A program made the position numbers and the translations under genes. Shown one piece after another: positions 1 through 9,710 of a stretch of 64,000 bases of DNA (positions are counted from its first letter, which is position 1; each line of letters begins with the position of its first letter). The stretch comes from Nansenia antarctica (taxonomy: Eukaryota > Chordata > Actinopteri > Argentiniformes > Microstomatidae). The stretch is from NCBI GenBank assembly GCA_963989245.1, contig OZ022346.1, forward strand, positions 55,859,309 through 55,923,308, written 5' to 3'. The notes under the pieces were generated by a model that did not search any database, was not told where the DNA came from, and worked only from the letters and a program-made list of their open reading frames with translations.

Positions 1-141
1 TGGTCATCATAACATTTATTTTACGACATTAAACACGATCGTCCGGGCCTTTTTAAAATACCGTGCAATGAATCGTCTTGCAATGAAAGGGAATGTGAGT
101 TGAAGATATGACTGTTTTGCAGAACACATGACAACAGAGAC
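1..141. other. Unassigned flank
   Basis: AT-rich sequence before the first transposon. I see no gene or repeat signature in it. Confidence 0.5.
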
Positions 142-429
142 TTAGGCTGTGTTCGAAATGGCATACTAGCATACTGCATACTAGCATACTCAATGAGTAT
201 ATACTGCATACTAGCATACTGCATACTAGCATACTCAATGATTATATACTGCATACTGCCTACTAAATTCATAATAAGTATGCCAATACCAGCCGACCGA
301 AAATCTAGTATACATTTCTTGCATACTCAAATTGCACATACTCTACAGTGTGAACGCACTGCATACTCAAAATCTACGTCATATCTAGTATGAGTAGTAT
401 GCTAGTATGCCATTTCGAACACAGCCTTA
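142..429. mobile_element. Harbinger-like MITE
   Basis: A 282-bp non-autonomous DNA transposon (145-426). Its terminal inverted repeats of about 31 bp start GGCTGTGTTCGAAATGGCAT and match perfectly at the two ends. It is flanked by the 3-bp direct repeat TTA (142-144 and 427-429), the TWA target duplication typical of PIF/Harbinger. The interior is built of GCATACTA-type short repeats and has no coding capacity. Superfamily is inferred from the target duplication only. Confidence 0.8.
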
Positions 430-433
430 TTCA

Positions 434-493
434 CTGACGTCCCCTCTCTGGACGGTGATTGGCTGACGTCCCCTCTCTCTGGACGGTGATTGG
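434..493. repeat. Tandem pair with TGACGTC and inverted CCAAT motifs
   Basis: Two units (434-462, 29 bp; 463-493, 31 bp) differ by one CT step. Each holds TGACGTC, close to a CREB/ATF site, and ATTGG, an inverted CCAAT box. The pair abuts the Harbinger-like MITE. Promoter function is possible but nothing else supports it. Confidence 0.5.
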
Positions 494-1446
494 AGAGCGC
501 CGAAGGACCCGGATCGTCACATGAACTTGGGCATCATGACAAGACGCGTGTTCCTTCTGTTGTGGCTCACGGGGGCGCCGGAGAAATGTTCCATGGAAGC
601 ACATGCGACGCACATGTCTCCACGAGCTCCTCACCTAAAACATTTGACTTTTTATTTACCTTTTTCTACTGATTGTACTGCTCAGATCCGTCGGTGTAGG
701 TCTGCATTATACCCGAGTAGGACCCGCTGTGCCGTTATAATTCTACAGGATGGTTACAGCGCGCCTAGTTCTCCAAAATAGCCCATTGAAATGTTTTTGT
801 TGGCATCGCAACATTGAAAGAAACGCACAACACATAATGACAATTGTTTCATATGAAGACGTCAGAAATAATAATGTTCTGAGAATTACAGTCAGTTACT
901 TACACTGAACCGCAAAATACACTCATTATTAAATTAAATTAAATGCGGGCTACAGGGAGTAGTTCGGCATTTCGCCACAAGATGGCGGTATGATATCATG
1001 TGATCAGAGAACCTGCGAGTGTCTAAAAGGCTGTGGACATGCATCAGATCCATCATGTCTCGGGACGTTTTAGATATTAGCCTACTGATTGTTTTTAGAG
1101 TAATTTTAGAGATCATGTTCAGGAAACCGATTGGAACCGAAGCACCGAAGTTATTCTCTCATATATAGAATGATGCATTATACTTCTCCACTACACCATC
1201 ATGTTTCAATAGTAAAGATACCCCACATTAATTCAGCATAATACTGTCTGTCATATGTTCTTTAATAAAGCAAACATATCCCAAAGGCCTCTAAATGCAT
1301 GAACTCTCCTGAGATGAAATGCAAATGAAAGTGTCTCTATCATACAAACTAAAGTCAGCTCAGCTTCACGTCCTTCTGCTGTTTCCAAGCAACCAAGGTT
1401 TGATGTGCTTTCAGCAACTGGAGAGAAGAATGGCATGCTATTAGTC
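494..1446. other. No recognised feature
   Basis: Unique-looking sequence. Short open frames exist but none resembles a known protein. A short ATTAA repeat lies near 928-942. Confidence 0.5.
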
Positions 1447-1448
1447 AC

Positions 1449-2645
1449 TAATAATAATAATAATAATAATATATTGGTTTTATAAAGTGCCTTTCACAGA
1501 ACCCAAGGACCCTTCACACATTTTACAGACAAAGACAGACAGACTGGCCTACGGGTCTAAGGGTCTTGGTGAACAGGTGGGTTTTGAGGGCTGATCTGAA
1601 GATAGGGTAGGGAGGGCGTTCCAGAGGGTGGGTGCTGCCACACTGAAGGCTTGGTCCCCGAAGGTTTGTAGGTTGGTGCGAGGGGGTGGTAAGCAGACCC
1701 ATGTCTGAGGACCACAGGTTCCGGGATGGGGTATGTTGGCAGAGAAGGTCAGTGAGGTACTGGGGGGGGGGGCGCAGGCATGGAGGGATTTGTAGGTGAG
1801 AAGGAGGATTTTGTACATGATGCAGGATTTGACCAGAAGTCAGTGGAGGTGAATGAGGGTGGGGGTGATGTGCTGCCAGGGCTTGGTGTGGGTGAGGACC
1901 CTGACAGCTGAGTTCTGCACATACTGGAGCCTGTCCAGGGCTTTGCTGGGTACCTGAACATACTGGAGCCTGTCCAGGGCTTTGCTGGTTACCTGAACAT
2001 ACTGGAGCCTGTCCAGGGCTTTGCTGGGTACCCCGAACAGGACTCCATTGCAATAGGCCAGCCGGGTGGTGACGAAGGCGTGGACGAGGGTTTTGGCTAC
2101 AGAGTCAGAGAGGGATGAACGGAGTCTGGCAATGTTTTTGAGGTGAAAGAAGGCAGATTTGGTGACGGATTTGAAGTGTGACTGGAAGGAGAGGGTGGAG
2201 TCAAGGATGACGCCCAGGTTGCGGACTTCGGGAGATGGGGAGATGGAGCAGCTGTAAAAGCAGAGAGGTCCAGGAGGATGAGGATACTGATGCAGCCTGA
2301 GTCAGCAGCAATGAGGAGATGGTTGATGATCTTAATGAGGGCGGTCTCCGTGCTGTGGTGTGATCTGAAGCCAGATTTCAGGGGCTCTTAGAGTTCAAGC
2401 TTGGTCATGTGCTGATGGAGTTGGCCGGTGGCTACTTTTCCAGAGTTTTTCTCAGGAAGGGAAGGTTGGAGATCGGCCGGTGGTTGTGAAGGTCGTCAGG
2501 GTCCAGACCAGGCTTGTTGAGGATGGGGGTGACCGATGCGGTTCTGAAGCTGATGGGAACTATGCCAAATTACAGAGAAGCACTGATGATGTCCACCATG
2601 TAGAGTCCTGGTCTGGCCTGCCTGATGAATAGGCTTATGGTGGTA
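1449..2645 (-). pseudogene. L2-clade LINE relic (reverse transcriptase C-terminal part)
   Basis: Read on the minus strand, 2640 to 2390 encodes the reverse transcriptase fingers (motifs like TPILNKPGLDP, HRPISNLPFL and HSTETALIKI) with a stop. From about 2230 to 1530 come VRNLGVILDSTLSF, NIARLRSSLSD, RLAYCNGVLFG and the C-terminal motif FGDQAFSVAAPTLWNALP. An (AAT)n tail at 1449-1472 marks the 3' end. The fingers run almost directly into the VRNLGV block, so the catalytic YADD core is missing. The copy is also frameshifted, so it is a dead, internally deleted element. The L2/Maui-like assignment rests on these motifs. Confidence 0.85.
1917..2033 (-). repeat. 39-bp x3 in-frame tandem repeat inside the LINE
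   Basis: Three 39-bp units (1917-1955, 1956-1994, 1995-2033) differ by very few bases. On the minus strand each encodes 13 residues of the LINE reverse transcriptase C-terminal region (SKALDRLQYVQ plus two), so the expansion keeps the frame. Confidence 0.85.
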
Positions 2646-3248
2646 CAGACACATTAGATGGATCAATAACTTGCCAGCAGCAAGCTGAAAAGCAAGCTAG
2701 AAAGTGTGGCACCTATCACTAGAAGTTTATAACGGAATTGTTACTTGACTTGTAAGGCAAAATGTTGGTATGTATTACGTCATGCCACATCACAATAATC
2801 ACTGTTCTGGATTTGATCCTTCAATCACCAATCACCAATATCCACATACTACAAATTAAAGCACTGGAAAACGTGTAGTTAACTTTTGAGTGGGTGAGGA
2901 TAGCTGTTGACTCATGAAACAATGGTAGGAGAGCCTTCAGCCTTCAGCGTATGTAAACTCAAGAGGGTCCAGATGGTCGGTCCAGCTCTGGTGTGATGAG
3001 AAGAAGATGTCCTGACAGAGCGGTGAATCACCACCCCACCAACTGTTCCCCTTATGTCCTCAGGACACCAGTCATATAGTGTTTAATGTTTTCTTCTTCT
3101 TGCATCATAAATAGGACCAAAACAAGTACTTTTTGTATTTGCTTACACCAAATAAATCCAGTGGAGAAAGAGAAAAGGCTGTTTTCAATTTACCTTTCAA
3201 CCCTTTTGTGTAAGTGTGTGAGGGCTTTTACCAACAATGTTGAAATGC

Positions 3249-3296
3249 TGAATGACTGAATGACAATCAGTTGACCCTTTGACCCTCTTTCTGCCA
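3249..3296 (+). repeat. 48-bp segment repeated at 5357-5404
   Basis: It matches 5357-5404 at 47 of 48 positions (C3283 versus T5391) in direct orientation, 2108 bp apart. The downstream copy ends two bases before the 3' splice junction of the small abtb3 intron. Confidence 0.95.
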
Positions 3297-3431
3297 TTGA
3301 AACGTGTACATGTGTGTAGAAACGTGTACATGTGTGTAGATGTGTACATGTGTGTAGATTATTGCCAGTATATGGCTGAGGCCTGAGGGGGATAACTAGT
3401 TATTGAATACTGTGGGCTTAGAGGGGGGGGG

Positions 3432-3443
3432 GAGGGAGGGATG

Positions 3444-3502
<59 letters not shown>

Positions 3503-3533
3503 GGAGGGAGAGAGAGAGAGTGAGAGAGAGACA
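3432..3533. repeat. (GA)n / GGGA-interrupted microsatellite
   Basis: Purine-only tract on the plus strand apart from a few interruptions. Confidence 0.95.
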
Positions 3534-3755
3534 ATGGAGCAATCATATGAAACAAAAGGTGGTGATTTAAGAGCCAAATTATGTTGGCCATACTATAGGC
3601 GTATTGTACCTATAATTTGTGTTTAGTTATATCCCCATCGTTTTGTAGTTCAACTGTGAGTGTGTGTTCCTTGTTGTCATGTTCCTTGTACTACTAATAA
3701 AAAATAATAATACATATTTTGCATTTGATAATTTTAACTGTTGGATACTGTCAGC

Positions 3756-3804
3756 ATTCAATTCAATTCAATTCAATTCAATTCAATTCAATTCAATTCA
3801 ATTC
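3756..3804. repeat. (ATTCA)n pentanucleotide repeat
   Basis: About ten perfect copies, followed by CTACTTTATTTAT. This resembles the minus-strand 3' tail of a fish LINE, but too little remains to name one. Confidence 0.9.
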
Positions 3805-4074
3805 TACTTTATTTATCAGAAATTCAGCATGGTTATCAGTATTAACAGGAGGATATCAGCCGCATATCTTCATTGTTCGATCATGTTCTTATCAAGGAAT
3901 CACCGCAATAAGGACTGCACCAGGTGGGCCACATCGGAAACCTCGCGCTGTCAACCTGTCTGTCCGTCAGGAGTGATCGAGGCAGGGGATTGGCCTGTTC
4001 CAGCCCTCTGTGTGCGTAGCCCCGCCCCTCTCAGAGTTCCCGTGCAGCTCCTGATGCAGTGGGCTCGTGTGTGC

Positions 4075-4141
<67 letters not shown>

Positions 4142-4425
4142 CTCGCGCGCTCTCTCTCCGGTTACGCACATCACGAAGTTGGAGGGAGGCAAGAGGCAAT
4201 CTGAAGGCATATTATTTCCAGCCAGTGCACGAAGGCGGACACATACGGCAGCGCGAGCGTTCATCACTTCATCCCTTCTAACGAGACGGGAAACTTGGAA
4301 TTGGGAAGTAAAACAGAACTCCTTTGCGCTGGAATAGCTGCGACGGTCGGTCGGGGAGGGACCTGGTCCTGGTTTGTGGCATTTTATTGGAACAAAGCAG
4401 AGCTGCAGTATGCATAGGTGCAGTG
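3805..4425 (+). promoter_or_regulatory. Presumed abtb3 promoter and 5' leader
   Basis: The 600 bases before the abtb3 start become GC- and CpG-richer than the flanks (for example 3900-4075 and 4140-4380). They contain a long (TG)n tract at about 4071-4139, interrupted early by GCGTGAG. No clear TATA box or initiator is visible and I cannot place the transcription start. The reading as promoter/leader comes only from its position. A short upstream ORF begins at 4410. Confidence 0.45.
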
Positions 4426-4445
4426 ATGGCAGGCCAGGCAGGTAA
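4410..4445 (+). promoter_or_regulatory. Upstream ORF overlapping the abtb3 start codon
   Basis: An ATG at 4410 with A at -3 opens an 11-codon frame that ends with TAA at 4443-4445. The abtb3 ATG at 4426 lies inside it in another frame. A ribosome initiating at 4410 would pass the main start before terminating, so this could dampen translation if 4410 is in the mRNA. Confidence 0.5.
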
Positions 4446-4947
4446 GACGCCGGTGAGAAGAACGCTGGAGGATCTAACGCTCGACTCCGGTTATGGTGGA
4501 GCCGCGGGCTCCGTCCGGTCGTCCAGCGGGTCTCTGTGCTGCTCGGTGGACACCACGCATCTGTCACACGCGGCGCACGGGCACGGGGGCGACCGCTGGC
4601 ATCTGACCGAGTCCATGCACAGCCGCCACAACAGCCTGGACACGGTCAACACCGTCCTGGAGGACACGGAGGGGGTCTCGGAGGGGTGCCCATGCTCCGG
4701 GGGCCAGTGCGCCAGGCTGCCCGAGCTGGAGGGGGAGGACGTGCCGTGGAGCCTGGGCGAGGTGGAGTGCGCCCTGGGCAAGCAGGAAGACTCGGAGCTC
4801 CCGGTGGCCCACATCCCCTCCCGGGAGGTCCTGGCCAAGCTCTCGGCGCTGGTCAGCCGCGCGCTGGTGCGGGTGGCCCGGGAGTCGCAGCGGCTGAGCC
4901 TGCGCTACGCCAAGTGCACCAAGCACGAGGTCCAGAGCGCCGTCAAG
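4426..4947 (+). CDS. abtb3: ABTB3 (BTBD11), first coding exon
   Basis: Encodes residues 1-174 of an ankyrin-repeat/BTB protein; the mammalian protein is a neuronal postsynaptic scaffold. The start has a good Kozak context (G at -3, G at +4). Diagnostic blocks are TLEDLTLDSGYGG at 13-25, a Ser-rich SLCCS stretch, and MHSRHNSLDTVNTVL at 64-78. An acidic LPELEGEDVPW follows at 98-108. From 131 begins the histone-fold-like segment typical of ABTB2/ABTB3 (LSALVSRALVRVARESQRLS, then YAKCTKHEVQSAVK). SGYGGAA-SVRSS and SLCCS favour ABTB3 over ABTB2. The exon ends in phase 0 at AAG|GTGAAT; reading through hits a stop three codons later, so splicing is required. High confidence in family, somewhat less in the paralogue. 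Confidence 0.93.
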
Positions 4948-5406
4948 GTGAATGAATGAATGAAAGAATGAATGAAAGCTTTATTTCGAACATGTGAAAA
5001 AAGAAATAGTTATAATAACAAAAAACAAACAAGAAAAAAAACAAGAAAAAAACAAAACAAAACAAAAAAAAACACTATTTACTTAACATGTCCGAAAAGG
5101 AGTAGGAAAAAGCATAAACTTATTTAATCCTACCCCTTCTCCAATACTCAGAGATTAATAATTAATAATCTGCAGTTAACTTCAATATTAATATAATATT
5201 TTTAAAAATTAAATCAAATTTATTTACGTATTTACATATTTACCAACAATAGAAAACAGATAATGTAAATAAACAAATAATCTGTGAAAACAACTGGTGA
5301 CTATCAAAGCCCTTCTTCCTCCTCGTACCTGGTGATTTTTTTTTTTTTTTTTTTTTTGAATGACTGAATGACAATCAGTTGACCCTTTGATCCTCTTTCT
5401 GCCAAG
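4948..5406 (+). other. abtb3: Small abtb3 intron made of repeat-derived sequence
   Basis: A 459-bp GT-AG intron, phase 0. Removing it joins QSAVK to VALSW, which aligns without a gap to the same stretch of ABTB2/ABTB3 as I remember them. The 7-bp sequence CAAGGTG occurs at both edges (4944-4950 and 5403-5409): the donor GT belongs to the left copy, the acceptor AG to the right copy. Inside are a GAAT-repeat tail and LINE-like sequence, an oligo-T run (about 5337-5357) and the 48-bp near-copy of 3249-3296. See the findings for the intron-gain reading. Confidence 0.9.
4950..5225 (-). mobile_element. LINE-like 3' tail inside the abtb3 intron
   Basis: GAATGAATG repeats at 4950-4978 are followed by GCTTTATTTCGAACATG, A-rich blocks, and TGTCCGAAAAGGAGTAGGAA then TTATTTAATCCTACCCCTT. 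On the minus strand this reads as a 3' end with AATAAA followed by a (TTCA)n tail, a form common for fish non-LTR retrotransposons. No coding part remains. The family name is uncertain and the 5' limit is approximate. Confidence 0.65.
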
Positions 5407-5797
5407 GTGGCCCTGTCCTGGACCATCTCTGTGAAGTGCATCACGGCGGCGCTGGGCGCCCTGTCCCTCTACAACATGAGCACCGGGGACAGGTTCAGCC
5501 GGGGCAAGTCGGCGCGCTGCGGGCTGGCCTTCTCTGTGGGGAAGTTCTTCAAGTGGATGGCGGAGAGCCGCGTGGCCCTGAGGATCCACGAGCACGCGGC
5601 CATCTACCTGACGGCCTGCATAGAGAGCCTGTTCAGGGAGGTGTGGGGTCGGGCCATGCGCAGCGCGTGCGTCCAGAAGGAGAACGGGACCCCCAGGTTC
5701 ACGCTGGAGACCCTGGAGCAGGCCATCAGTAACGACTCTGAGATCTGGGGCCTCCTGCAGCCCTGCCAGCATCTCATATGCGGGAAGAATGCCAGTG
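5407..5797 (+). CDS. abtb3: ABTB3 (BTBD11), second coding exon
   Basis: Encodes residues 175-304 plus the first base of a glycine codon (phase 1 donor G|GTAAGA). It completes the first histone-fold-like helix region (ITAALGALSLYNMS) and carries a second, H2A-like one: KSARCGLAFSVGKFFKWM at 208-225, then ALRIHEHAAIYLTACIESLF. Compare SRAGLQFPVGR in histone H2A. It ends with NDSEIWGLLQPCQHLICGKN, a signature of the ABTB2/ABTB3 N-terminus before the ankyrin repeats. The Gly/Ser/His-rich linker I remember in the human protein after the second fold is absent or short here. Ankyrin and BTB exons lie beyond the window or were not found. Confidence 0.93.
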
Positions 5798-5815
5798 GTA
5801 AGAAAGTTAACACTC

Positions 5816-6065
5816 CGTGGCGTTAGAATTATAAGGTTCTATCTCCATTTCTGTCAAAATTGAGTTGTTTACATAATCTGATCCATTAGGTGTTTATTAA
5901 TGCCTGTGTGGTGTTATTTTTTTTAAATGTTGACATTTTTGAGTTAGTAATTCATAAAATACAAAGGTTCCATCTCACAAAACATAATGGAATGTAAAAG
6001 CTTTGACGCTCAATATCTCTGAACTGCCCTAAACGGAGATAGAACCGTCTCATTCTAAACTCACC
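5816..6065. mobile_element. MITE family A, copy 1
   Basis: About 250 bp with inverted ends of the form CGTGRnnTTAGAATnATAAG. The core matches the copies at 17452, 50607 and 62108. It begins 18 bases after the exon 2 donor site of abtb3. The 5' end reads CGTGGCG and the 3' end TCACC, so the outermost bases have diverged. No coding capacity. Superfamily unknown. Confidence 0.85.
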
Positions 6066-6469
6066 ACTTGTCAGCCCTTAATATAACAGCGGTGTAATGT
6101 TGGATGATGTTATGTTAATGCATTTGTTTGTTGAATACGATTGTTAGCAAGTGGTTTGGTTTCACACACACTGTGTTGTTGGTCACATCATCATTGGCCG
6201 TTTTCTCTCTAGTATTGTGTTGCGTCACTGAGATGATCAACTTTGGGTGGATAATTGACTTTCGGCCTATTCGGCAAGCACGTTTATTGTAGCCTAATGC
6301 AGCCAATACATGTGTTTCATATTGAATATGACCTGGAAAAATAATACTAAATATGATTACACTGTTGATAGGCATGCATATGGAACTGTTTTTATTATTA
6401 TTATTATTTTATCTATTTGGCAAAGCAACATTGACCAAATAATTTGAGAATTATGTAAGTAAGTGGGGG
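6066..6469. other. No recognised feature
   Basis: AT-rich, apparently unique intronic sequence. Confidence 0.5.
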
Positions 6470-6598
6470 TAGTGGGAGCCTCGTGGATAGTGAGATGGAC
6501 TGGTTATCAGGCCATGGTCCCACCTGGGAACCCCTGGGGACACCACACTGTTGTGTGATTGTATGTCACTTTGGATACAAGTGTCTGGCTGCTAAATG
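6470..6598 (+). mobile_element. SINE with L2-type 3' tail
   Basis: The 3' end TGTCACTTTGGATACAAGTG followed by CTGCTAAATG is the conserved tail found on many fish SINEs and their partner LINEs. The head (GTAGTGGGAGCCTCGTGGAT) is a diverged tRNA-like promoter. Confidence 0.65.
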
Positions 6599-6922
6599 GT
6601 TAAAACGTAACTGGTCACCTGCATCTGATTAAGCTCACCAAAAAGGCTTCACAGTCTTTCGAAGATGTATCATCCCTAACCAGTAGCTTATCTTAGAAAA
6701 AAAACGAATATATTATTATGCTTATCTTGTGTTTCGGAATGCAAAGCCCCTACAGCATAACAGTCAAAACAGGTAGCAGGTATTTAGTATTTATGGCTGA
6801 GATGATCAAACATGTTCCATCATGGAGACAAGCATCTTTGACGCCAATGTGGAGTCAAATTCTAAGTGGGTACAAGCATGTTAACTCTGATATAAATCAT
6901 TAGTATCCAAGACATACTTCAA

Positions 6923-6923
<1 letters not shown>
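6599..6923. other. No recognised feature
   Basis: Unique-looking intronic sequence. Confidence 0.45.

Positions 6924-6983
<60 letters not shown>
6924..6983. repeat. (TG)n microsatellite
   Basis: About 30 uninterrupted TG units. Confidence 0.97.
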
Positions 6984-6985
<2 letters not shown>

Positions 6986-7496
6986 GGTGTTGTCAGTATC
7001 TGCGATGGCCTTGTTGGTTGTGTTATTTCACTCCAGGAGGTGTAATCTGTCCCTGTGGTCCTGGTTGGCAGCGAGCGTTTAACAGAAGGGGATATTTAAT
7101 GAAGAGCCATGTTCCAACTGGGGTTTCATATTAAATGTTGAGTCACACTGGGATGATCATAGTCGTACCATACCATGTTTTAACTCAAGTGCCAGATTCG
7201 CTTCGTCTTTATTATGTTTTGGTGTTCAGCCTCTAAAAGTGTTCTAGTCTTTATGGGAAAGCAGGACTGCTTTACATTGAGTTTACATTCGTTTTAGTGG
7301 CATTGAAGTAAGAACATCAACGTCTGTTCAGAGGAGAATGGCAGTGCTGGGACAGATACTCAATACTCTGACAAGGGGCCTCATACTGAAACAGAGATGA
7401 TTAGGCCTAGGTGTATCCTCTTTTCAATTATGTCTTTATGTAGGTACATGCCGGCACATGTCACACTGTTCCCAGCTCTGTTGTTGAGTGGGATCA
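6984..7496. other. No recognised feature
   Basis: Unique-looking intronic sequence up to the hAT element. Confidence 0.45.
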
Positions 7497-7981
7497 CAGT
7501 GTTTCCTCCAGGATATATATATAAGAACATGAACCAGAGAACAGCAGTAAATGCAATAACCCACAGTCGTCGCTGATGATGTTGCATTTTCGATTAGGAT
7601 ACGGGATTAAAGGGACCGGCGACGGGCTAAAAGAGAAATCCAAATGTCCCGCTAAATTCGGACCAATCACAAAACTGTTTTAAAAGCGCGTCGCGCCTGT
7701 TGAGAGCGATTCAGTCTCGATTGCAGTGCGAACACAAACGACGAGGTTAATTGCAACATTGTAACATATTGTAAATAACTACGCCCTAAATCGTAACGAA
7801 ATGTAGGTCTGGAAGCGGCCTAAATCTAGCTTCAATCTGCTTTTTTTCTGTTCTCCGGTCATAATAACTCGCTGCCTTTCTGCGCAGCCTGAATCAAAGT
7901 GGACTGTCTGAATCAATTAGTGGCGGAGGAAATTCATTCGTGGCGGCCCGCCACGAATAAATGCATATAGAGGAAACACTG
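7497..7981. mobile_element. Candidate hAT-type non-autonomous element
   Basis: The ends share the 12-bp inverted repeat CAGTGTTTCCTC, a usual hAT terminus. GGATCA occurs just outside the left end (7491-7496) and at the right boundary (7981-7986), a damaged or offset target duplication. Near the right end is an almost perfect palindrome centred at 7947 (CGTGGCGG C CCGCCACG). The interior is CpG-rich compared with its flanks and has no transposase. Confidence 0.65.
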
Positions 7982-9125
7982 GATCAGTTACGTATGGCCT
8001 ATGGGAATGTACTGATCCACTGTACTGGAGTCAGTGACATTCAGAGTGGAGTCGTTTGTTCAGACAATACAGTGACAGATGCTGTCTTGACAGGAAGTCC
8101 CGCACCATGCAGTGTTCTGAAAAACCCCCTCTCCCACCTGTTGTACTATGACATCATTTCCTGTGAAAAGACAGAGAGGAGGTTGCAGTTTTGCACGCAA
8201 AAAAACTTATTGTCAACCTGCAGTATCCATTTTTATCCATGGGGATATAGGCCTACTGTATATACTCCCTTGGGTGCCAGCAAAATCCTATAAAATGTTA
8301 CGACTCTATTGTCTCTTCTCTGCTTACAGGAGGGTCTTACTTATCTAATTAATAAACAAGTGTGTTTAAAATGTCGCTGTCAGGCCCAGAGATTAATAAT
8401 TGAGCAGCTCATCTATATGCATGAAGCTCTTAAACACTCTGCGAGTCACAACAATGGAAATGTGAGATGAACTAAGCAAACAGAAGGAGTTAATGGGATG
8501 TAATGGGAAGTAATGGTTATTAAGTAATGGGAATAACATTTAAAGAAAGGGTTAATTTCTACAAGCACAGGGGAATCAGTAAGATACACCTCGCCAAGTA
8601 ATTTAGGCCCTTGACTATAATGGCCTACCGATGCCACGTGCGTGGTGCAACTCACAAGACTCCAGTGTTGCCCAATGCCCCGCCCTCCTCCCGCAGTTCA
8701 AAAACATACATGATTCTCATGTGACCTCCTCCGTGTTGCATGTTGACTAACCAGCGAGGCGTTTCATATGACTCCCCTGATCTCTGTCACACCCCTCTCC
8801 TCCACACCCCCCCGCCGGATGTCACGCACCCCACCCATCTGCACCCCGCCCCCCCCTCCACCCCGCCCCTCCGCCTACCCAGAGGTCCTCTGAGGAGCTC
8901 ACAACAGGTGGAACACGCTAGAAATGAGACAAGAATGATCGTGTGAGACTAGGAGAGGTTGGAAGGGAGGGAGCTTTCCTGGGAAAGAGAGAACTGGTTT
9001 GGGGGAACAGATGGAAGGATAACCTCATGAAAGAGAGACAGCCTGAGAGGATGAATACGAGTTAGGTGGGTGTTGACAGGGTAGAGGTGTTACTGTAGTA
9101 GGAAGGGTTTAACATGTGGAATACA
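7982..9125. other. No recognised feature
   Basis: Mostly unique sequence with a C-rich stretch at about 8800-8880. The open frame at 7961-8293 has no recognisable motif and starts inside the transposon, so I do not call it a gene. Confidence 0.45.
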
Positions 9126-9432
9126 TGTGACACGGTCTAGTGTTTTGGTCCGCAAGTCGGCATCCGATTTAATGTCTTTAGAAAAATTTGAATACATTTC
9201 CGCGTTGTTGAAAATCAATGACACACTCGCTAGTTAAGTAACACAGCTTGTTTTGTGAGCCTGCTAACAATGTTATAGTTAACTAGGGAGCAGTGGGGAT
9301 TACTCACCGAATACATTGTGTTGCAGTATTTTGGCTTGACTAGCCAGTTTGTGTGGCGATTTTCAAATGTATTTCCGTGTTTCAAAATAAAAGTCAGAAC
9401 ATTTTGATTGGTTGCCGACATGCGGACCACAT
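9126..9432. mobile_element. MITE family B, copy 1 (right end decayed)
   Basis: Aligns to 22585-22949. Shared blocks include CAGCTTGTTTTGTGAGCCTG, GCAGTGGGGATTACTCAC and GCAGTATTTTGGCTTGACTA. The left terminus TGTGACAC is kept; the right terminus cannot be matched. Confidence 0.75.
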
Positions 9433-9646
9433 ATTTGAGGGATCTACAGTGTGATGTTGAAGGGCTTTAATTCCCTAGGAGAAAAGCAAACCTCATCTTG
9501 AAGGTCATAGTGACAGACACGTCACACAGACACGACAGACACGCTCATCTAATGATGAACGAGCGTCATAAAACGAGCAGCGTCGTCACTTGACTGTAGC
9601 TGATCGTAACGTGTGACCCCTCTGCAAGGTCTCCACCTGAGACGCT

Positions 9647-9649
<3 letters not shown>

Positions 9650-9708
<59 letters not shown>
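9650..9708. repeat. (CT)n microsatellite
   Basis: About 29 CT units. Confidence 0.97.

Positions 9709-9710
<2 letters not shown>

Larger units (their letters stand above)
2646..3755. other. Upstream region without recognised gene
   Basis: Mostly unique sequence. It holds the source-like copy of a 48-bp segment (3249-3296), a short GTGTACATGTGTGTAGA-type tandem at about 3297-3358, and a (GA)n/(GGGA)n tract at 3432-3533. No coding sequence recognised. Confidence 0.5.

Noticed and set aside
3756..3804. Telomere-like repeat
   Set aside because: The unit ATTCA is not TTAGGG; it is a microsatellite or LINE tail.
4948..4959. Exon 1 continuing to the stop at 4957 as a short protein
   Set aside because: The second half of the same domain follows in frame at 5407 with proper splice sites, so read-through is not the main product.
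4426..5797. Calling the gene ABTB2
   Set aside because: ABTB2 shares the DLTLDSGYG and CGKNA motifs, but SGYGGAA-SVRSS, SLCCS, NSLDTVNT and ALRIHEHAAIYLTA fit ABTB3 better.
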